Below, in pieces: positions 23,587-25,717 of a stretch of DNA of 25,717 bases; the first letter of the stretch is position 1, and each line of letters begins with the position of its first letter. A program made the translations under genes and the position numbers. Source of the stretch: Thermoplasmata archaeon (lineage in GTDB: Archaea; Thermoplasmatota; B47-G6); assembly GCA_003663585.1 (NCBI GenBank), contig QMTU01000002.1, forward strand, positions 1-25,717, given 5' to 3'. The notes under the pieces were generated by a model, which worked only from the letters and a program-made list of their open reading frames with translations, was not told where the DNA came from and did not search any database.

Positions 23587-24228
23587 TCATTTGCGGTATT
23601 CGTTCTCAGGAAAAGAAGAAGCATAGGCTATAGCTGCTCTATATGCTTCTAAAACATCTGTGTCCGATCGTACAGGCCACCATTCAAAACTAACTGGTCT
23701 TTCTGTAATTTGACAAAACTCCTTTAATACTTCACTAATCTTGATAAATCTGCTCTGCGTCTGTACCGACTTGGGAGATATACCGTGAAACATATCAACA
23801 CACTCTTTGTCAGAGCACTTTATAACTACCTCGTCGTACTCTCGCGGGAACATGAATCTGGCCAAATGGCCAATTGCATCGTAAATACCATCGAATGCTA
23901 GTTCGGCCGTTGATGCGGCAGGTCTTTTTGCCGATCTAGCCATGATAAGCGGCTTATATTCTCTGCTCGGAGGATTGAGCATGATACCGTACGTTTGTAG
24001 AGATAAGATGGGTACTACGGCGATTGTATATTTGCGGGAAGTAGATATCTTAAGAAGCTCTTCTTTGTCATCTACTTCCTTGAGACCTAGCTCGCAGATG
24101 TTTACTATCTTGTTAAAATATGCAATAGTCGTGGCGGATGGATCGTAATCGGGATTTGCAAGAATAGACCTTACATAGTGGTCTATCTTATGTAAAGCAT
24201 ATAGCTCTGGGGGTAGTTTGCTAACCAT
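23587..24228 (-). CDS. Hypothetical protein, possible degenerate RNase H fold
   Basis: 213 residues. After a helical N-terminus, residues 66-205 follow the RNase H order: three strands (KYTIAVVP, TYGIMLNP, PLIMARSA), a helix opening with AEL (E109), a strand EVVIKCSD (D140), another strand (VSFEWWPV), and a final helix with D189/D191 upstream. The first-strand catalytic Asp is absent, so nuclease activity is doubtful. This is an inference from order and spacing alone, not from a strong motif. The gene lies ten bases upstream of the SNSSSSSF gene. Function otherwise unknown. Confidence 0.6.
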   Translation of the reverse strand: MVSKLPPELYALHKIDHYVRSILANPDYDPSATTIAYFNKIVNICELGLKEVDDKEELLKISTSRKYTIAVVPILSLQTYGIMLNPPSREYKPLIMARSAKRPAASTAELAFDGIYDAIGHLARFMFPREYDEVVIKCSDKECVDMFHGISPKSVQTQSRFIKISEVLKEFCQITERPVSFEWWPVRSDTDVLEAYRAAIAYASSFPENEYRK

Positions 24229-24246
24229 CTATGGCTTCCTGGGTAA

Positions 24247-24759
24247 CTACCGACTATTGCCAGAGAAAGGTAGACAATCTACTATCGTAACTGATCCTAC
24301 TGTCTGTGTCTCTTCAATCTCGATCATGATCTTTCCATTACTTGCGCGCCTTCCCCAAATAAGCATGCGCATATGCTTTTGAAGGCAGACTACTTTCGTT
24401 AGCTGTTTTCCATTTGGAGTAGTTTTGGTGATTAAATTCTTGCTCCATAGGAATAGATCCATGAGAATAGCTGGATAGCGACTGTCTTTTCCTTGAAGAC
24501 ATTTACGTAGACTGGTCTGTGCTCTGGTGTCAAGGAGTTTGATCGATACAGAGGCAGAAGGATGGAATATCTTACCGCGCTGTTCCTTAACTGCATCGAT
24601 TGCGGCTCTTGTGCTAACATCAAATAACTGCTCACATGTATATCCGCTAGCAGGAGTCCCTTCAACCGATCTTGAAGGCAAGCATATTACCATTGCAATC
24701 AGAATGCTGAATGCAATTAGGCCGTGAATAATCTTTTCGGTAAGTTTACGGCTTTTCAT
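24247..24759 (-). CDS. Exported or membrane-anchored protein
   Basis: 170 residues. Basic N-terminus (MKSRKLTEK), hydrophobic stretch about residues 11-27 (LIAFSILIAMVICLP), then polar residues with small amino acids (VEGTPASG), typical of a signal peptide with a possible cleavage site near 33-37. The mature part has four Cys (in YTCEQLF, RKCLQGK, VVCLQKH and VDCLPF), which could form two disulfides. This suggests a function in the envelope or outside the cell, such as superinfection exclusion (inference). Ribosome binding site AAAGGAGAAAAGA. Confidence 0.7.
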   Translation of the reverse strand: MKSRKLTEKIIHGLIAFSILIAMVICLPSRSVEGTPASGYTCEQLFDVSTRAAIDAVKEQRGKIFHPSASVSIKLLDTRAQTSLRKCLQGKDSRYPAILMDLFLWSKNLITKTTPNGKQLTKVVCLQKHMRMLIWGRRASNGKIMIEIEETQTVGSVTIVDCLPFSGNSR

Positions 24760-24772
24760 TCTTTTCTCCTTT

Positions 24773-25243
24773 TTACCAAGCTAAAATACGTGGAATTGCT
24801 GCTTCTAACAGTGTTACTAGAATTCTGGCTTCGCTTGGTTGAAGTGAAATGTTAACTTTCTTAACATTGTCGCCAGATTTTTCACTTAAGCGAAGAAAAA
24901 ACGTGCCGGGCTGCTGACCCGCCTCTAATTCAAGTCTCTTTCCTCTGGTGTTGCGCTGCTCTGTTTGAGCATCTGGATCATGGTAGATGCTAAATCCACC
25001 TGTCCTAAATCCCGTGAGGATAGTACCAATATCATTTACACCTAGGGCAAAAATAATCTTATTGTCCCAGTCGTACTTGTTTTGACCAATAGTGGGAGCA
25101 GCCTCAATGAATACGGCTCCTTCCTCTTTCCTCGCTCCTGGCCGGTAGGCTGGCGAGAGCGTAAACTGGAAGCAGCCCTGCTTGCCACCCATTCCCTTAT
25201 AAATCCTGTAGGTAAGGGGTCTCCTACTCTCTTGTTGTTCCAT
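24773..25243 (-). CDS. Whirly-domain single-stranded-DNA-binding protein
   Basis: 156 residues. The sequence fits the plant Whirly fold as I recall it, across most of its length: YRIYKG near the start (12-17; plant YxIYKGKAAL), AAP and KYDWDNKIIFALGVNDIG (56-73; plant QYDWSRKQVFSLSVTEIG), IYHDP (86-90; plant FFHDP), and a final helix ending AAIPRILAW (148-156; plant FVLPHLIGW). Whirly proteins bind single-stranded DNA as tetramers. It may be the phage's single-strand-binding protein, since no OB-fold SSB is visible here. The plant KGKAAL oligomerisation stretch is replaced by KGMGGKQG. The ATG follows AAAGGAGATTTTA. Confidence 0.85.
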   Translation of the reverse strand: MEQQESRRPLTYRIYKGMGGKQGCFQFTLSPAYRPGARKEEGAVFIEAAPTIGQNKYDWDNKIIFALGVNDIGTILTGFRTGGFSIYHDPDAQTEQRNTRGKRLELEAGQQPGTFFLRLSEKSGDNVKKVNISLQPSEARILVTLLEAAIPRILAW

Positions 25244-25538
25244 TAAAATCTCCTTTCAGCTCAAGCCATTCGTATAGGATATCGCCACCAAGCGCTATCA
25301 TAGTATTGCCAATTGTTGGATCAATAGCATATCTACGCCACATGTCGTCGCGGGTTAGCATTTCGTCAAGCTCTTCTAAAGAACCACCAATATCTATAAA
25401 TAAACATGCTAATACAAACAGCAGCTCTCTCAAAGAGAGCTGCTGCTGATTAAGAATGTCTAGGATCTGTTGCTCTGTATCTTCACATTTGCTTCTGTCA
25501 AGATCGCCTTCTTTTACGTCTATTATTGATACGGGCAC
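25224..25538 (-). CDS. Hypothetical acidic protein, GTG start
   Basis: 104 residues from a GTG at 25536-25538 preceded by GGGAGGAGAAA, the best site; an ATG at 25628 in the same frame would overlap the upstream zinc-ribbon gene by about 130 bases and lacks such a site. The product is acidic and helical (IDVKEGDLDRSKCEDTEQQ..., then a hydrophobic ELLFVLACLFIDIGG). It contains a 12-bp perfect inverted repeat (25419-25445) in its coding sequence. The last 20 bases overlap the Whirly gene start. Function unknown. Confidence 0.65.
   Translation of the reverse strand: MPVSIIDVKEGDLDRSKCEDTEQQILDILNQQQLSLRELLFVLACLFIDIGGSLEELDEMLTRDDMWRRYAIDPTIGNTMIALGGDILYEWLELKGDFNGTTRE
25419..25445. repeat. Intragenic 12-bp perfect hairpin
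   Basis: Arms CAGCAGCTCTCT and AGAGAGCTGCTG separated by CAA, lying in the coding sequence for QQQLSLREL. Minus-strand RNA would form a stable hairpin with a 3-base loop, followed only by TTT, so a terminator is unlikely. It could slow ribosomes or RNA decay shortly before the Whirly gene. Confidence 0.8.
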
Positions 25539-25717
25539 TTTCTCCTCCCTTAGGAGTTTTGTGCTTATTGTTAATCTTAAATGTCTTTCCGCATCTAAGA
25601 CATTCAAATTCCTCGGCAAGTACTCCATAGGTCTTGTTTGGGCTTTTGTAGGATACTAAAACCTTAACCATTTCACCGCCACACGCCTTACATCGAGGCT
25701 TGTCTGATTCTTGCCTA
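25498..25717 (-). CDS. Zinc-ribbon protein, 5' end cut by window edge
   Basis: 72 residues are visible before a TGA at 25498-25500; the start lies beyond the right edge. Two knuckles, CKAC and CLRC (the latter followed by GKTF), about 30 residues apart, give a zinc ribbon of the type seen in small phage regulators. The tail is very basic (RRKRRRS), suggesting nucleic-acid binding. It overlaps the downstream GTG-started gene by 41 bases. No ATG was seen in this frame ahead of the first knuckle, so its true length is unknown. Confidence 0.7.
   Translation of the reverse strand, partial: RQESDKPRCKACGGEMVKVLVSYKSPNKTYGVLAEEFECLRCGKTFKINNKHKTPKGGESARINNRRKRRRS

Noticed and set aside
1..25717. 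tRNA, rRNA, insertion sequence, integrase or attachment site
   Set aside because: Reading both strands I saw no T-arm-like GGTTCGAAT motif in a cloverleaf context, no transposase or integrase motifs and no flanking direct repeats; a covariance-model scan for tRNAs was not possible here.

Overview
The window is a gene-dense stretch of a tailed double-stranded DNA phage (or prophage or megaplasmid of phage type). About 36 genes were identified and all read from the minus strand, so transcription runs from the right edge (base 25717) to the left edge (base 1). Neighbouring genes overlap by TAATG, ATGA or GTGA junctions or are separated by a few bases, and nearly all starts have an AGGAGG-type ribosome binding site. 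No structural, packaging or lysis gene is recognisable. The visible content is DNA replication, recombination, repair and nucleotide metabolism, mixed with small zinc-binding proteins. This is the early or middle region of a fairly large phage. The host cannot be named from this sequence; the strong Shine-Dalgarno sites and sigma70-like promoter only say that it is a bacterium.

Right part (25717 to 21193): small proteins of mostly unknown function. Among them are a zinc ribbon, a protein that matches the plant-type Whirly single-stranded-DNA-binding fold, an exported protein, a possible degenerate RNase H fold, and a protein with the N-terminal SNSSSSSF signature. One operon boundary is clear: a hairpin plus eight T residues at 22266-22300, followed by a promoter with perfect TTGACA and TATAAT boxes at 22206-22233.

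Middle part (21200 to 11927): nucleotide metabolism and repair. It encodes a class II (B12-dependent) ribonucleotide reductase, a nucleoside deoxyribosyltransferase-like protein, a dATP/dGTP diphosphohydrolase-like protein, RecA, a family 4 uracil-DNA glycosylase, an IMP dehydrogenase/GMP reductase-like enzyme, an N6-adenine DNA methyltransferase, ThyX, dCMP deaminase and a GP88-like protein. Together these can turn host ribonucleotides into dNTPs, make dTMP from dCMP through dUMP, adjust the purine pool and remove uracil from DNA.

Left-middle part (11897 to 3135): the replisome. It has a bacterial-type DNA polymerase III alpha subunit with an apparently intact PHP metal site, a metallophosphoesterase with an N-terminal DNA-binding-like domain, a coiled-coil zinc-knuckle protein, a Cas4/RecB-type nuclease and a T7-type primase-helicase. 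Left part (3106 to 1): a membrane-anchored coiled-coil protein, four or five small zinc-ribbon or Cys-rich proteins (one FmdB-like), a catalytically degenerate Cas4-like protein and a SEC-C protein.

The observations most worth following are the Whirly-like protein, a perfect 29-bp inverted repeat inside dnaE, the dead/active pair of Cas4-like proteins, the purine-remodelling gene set and the SNSSSSSF protein. No computation was run; family assignments rest on motif recognition.
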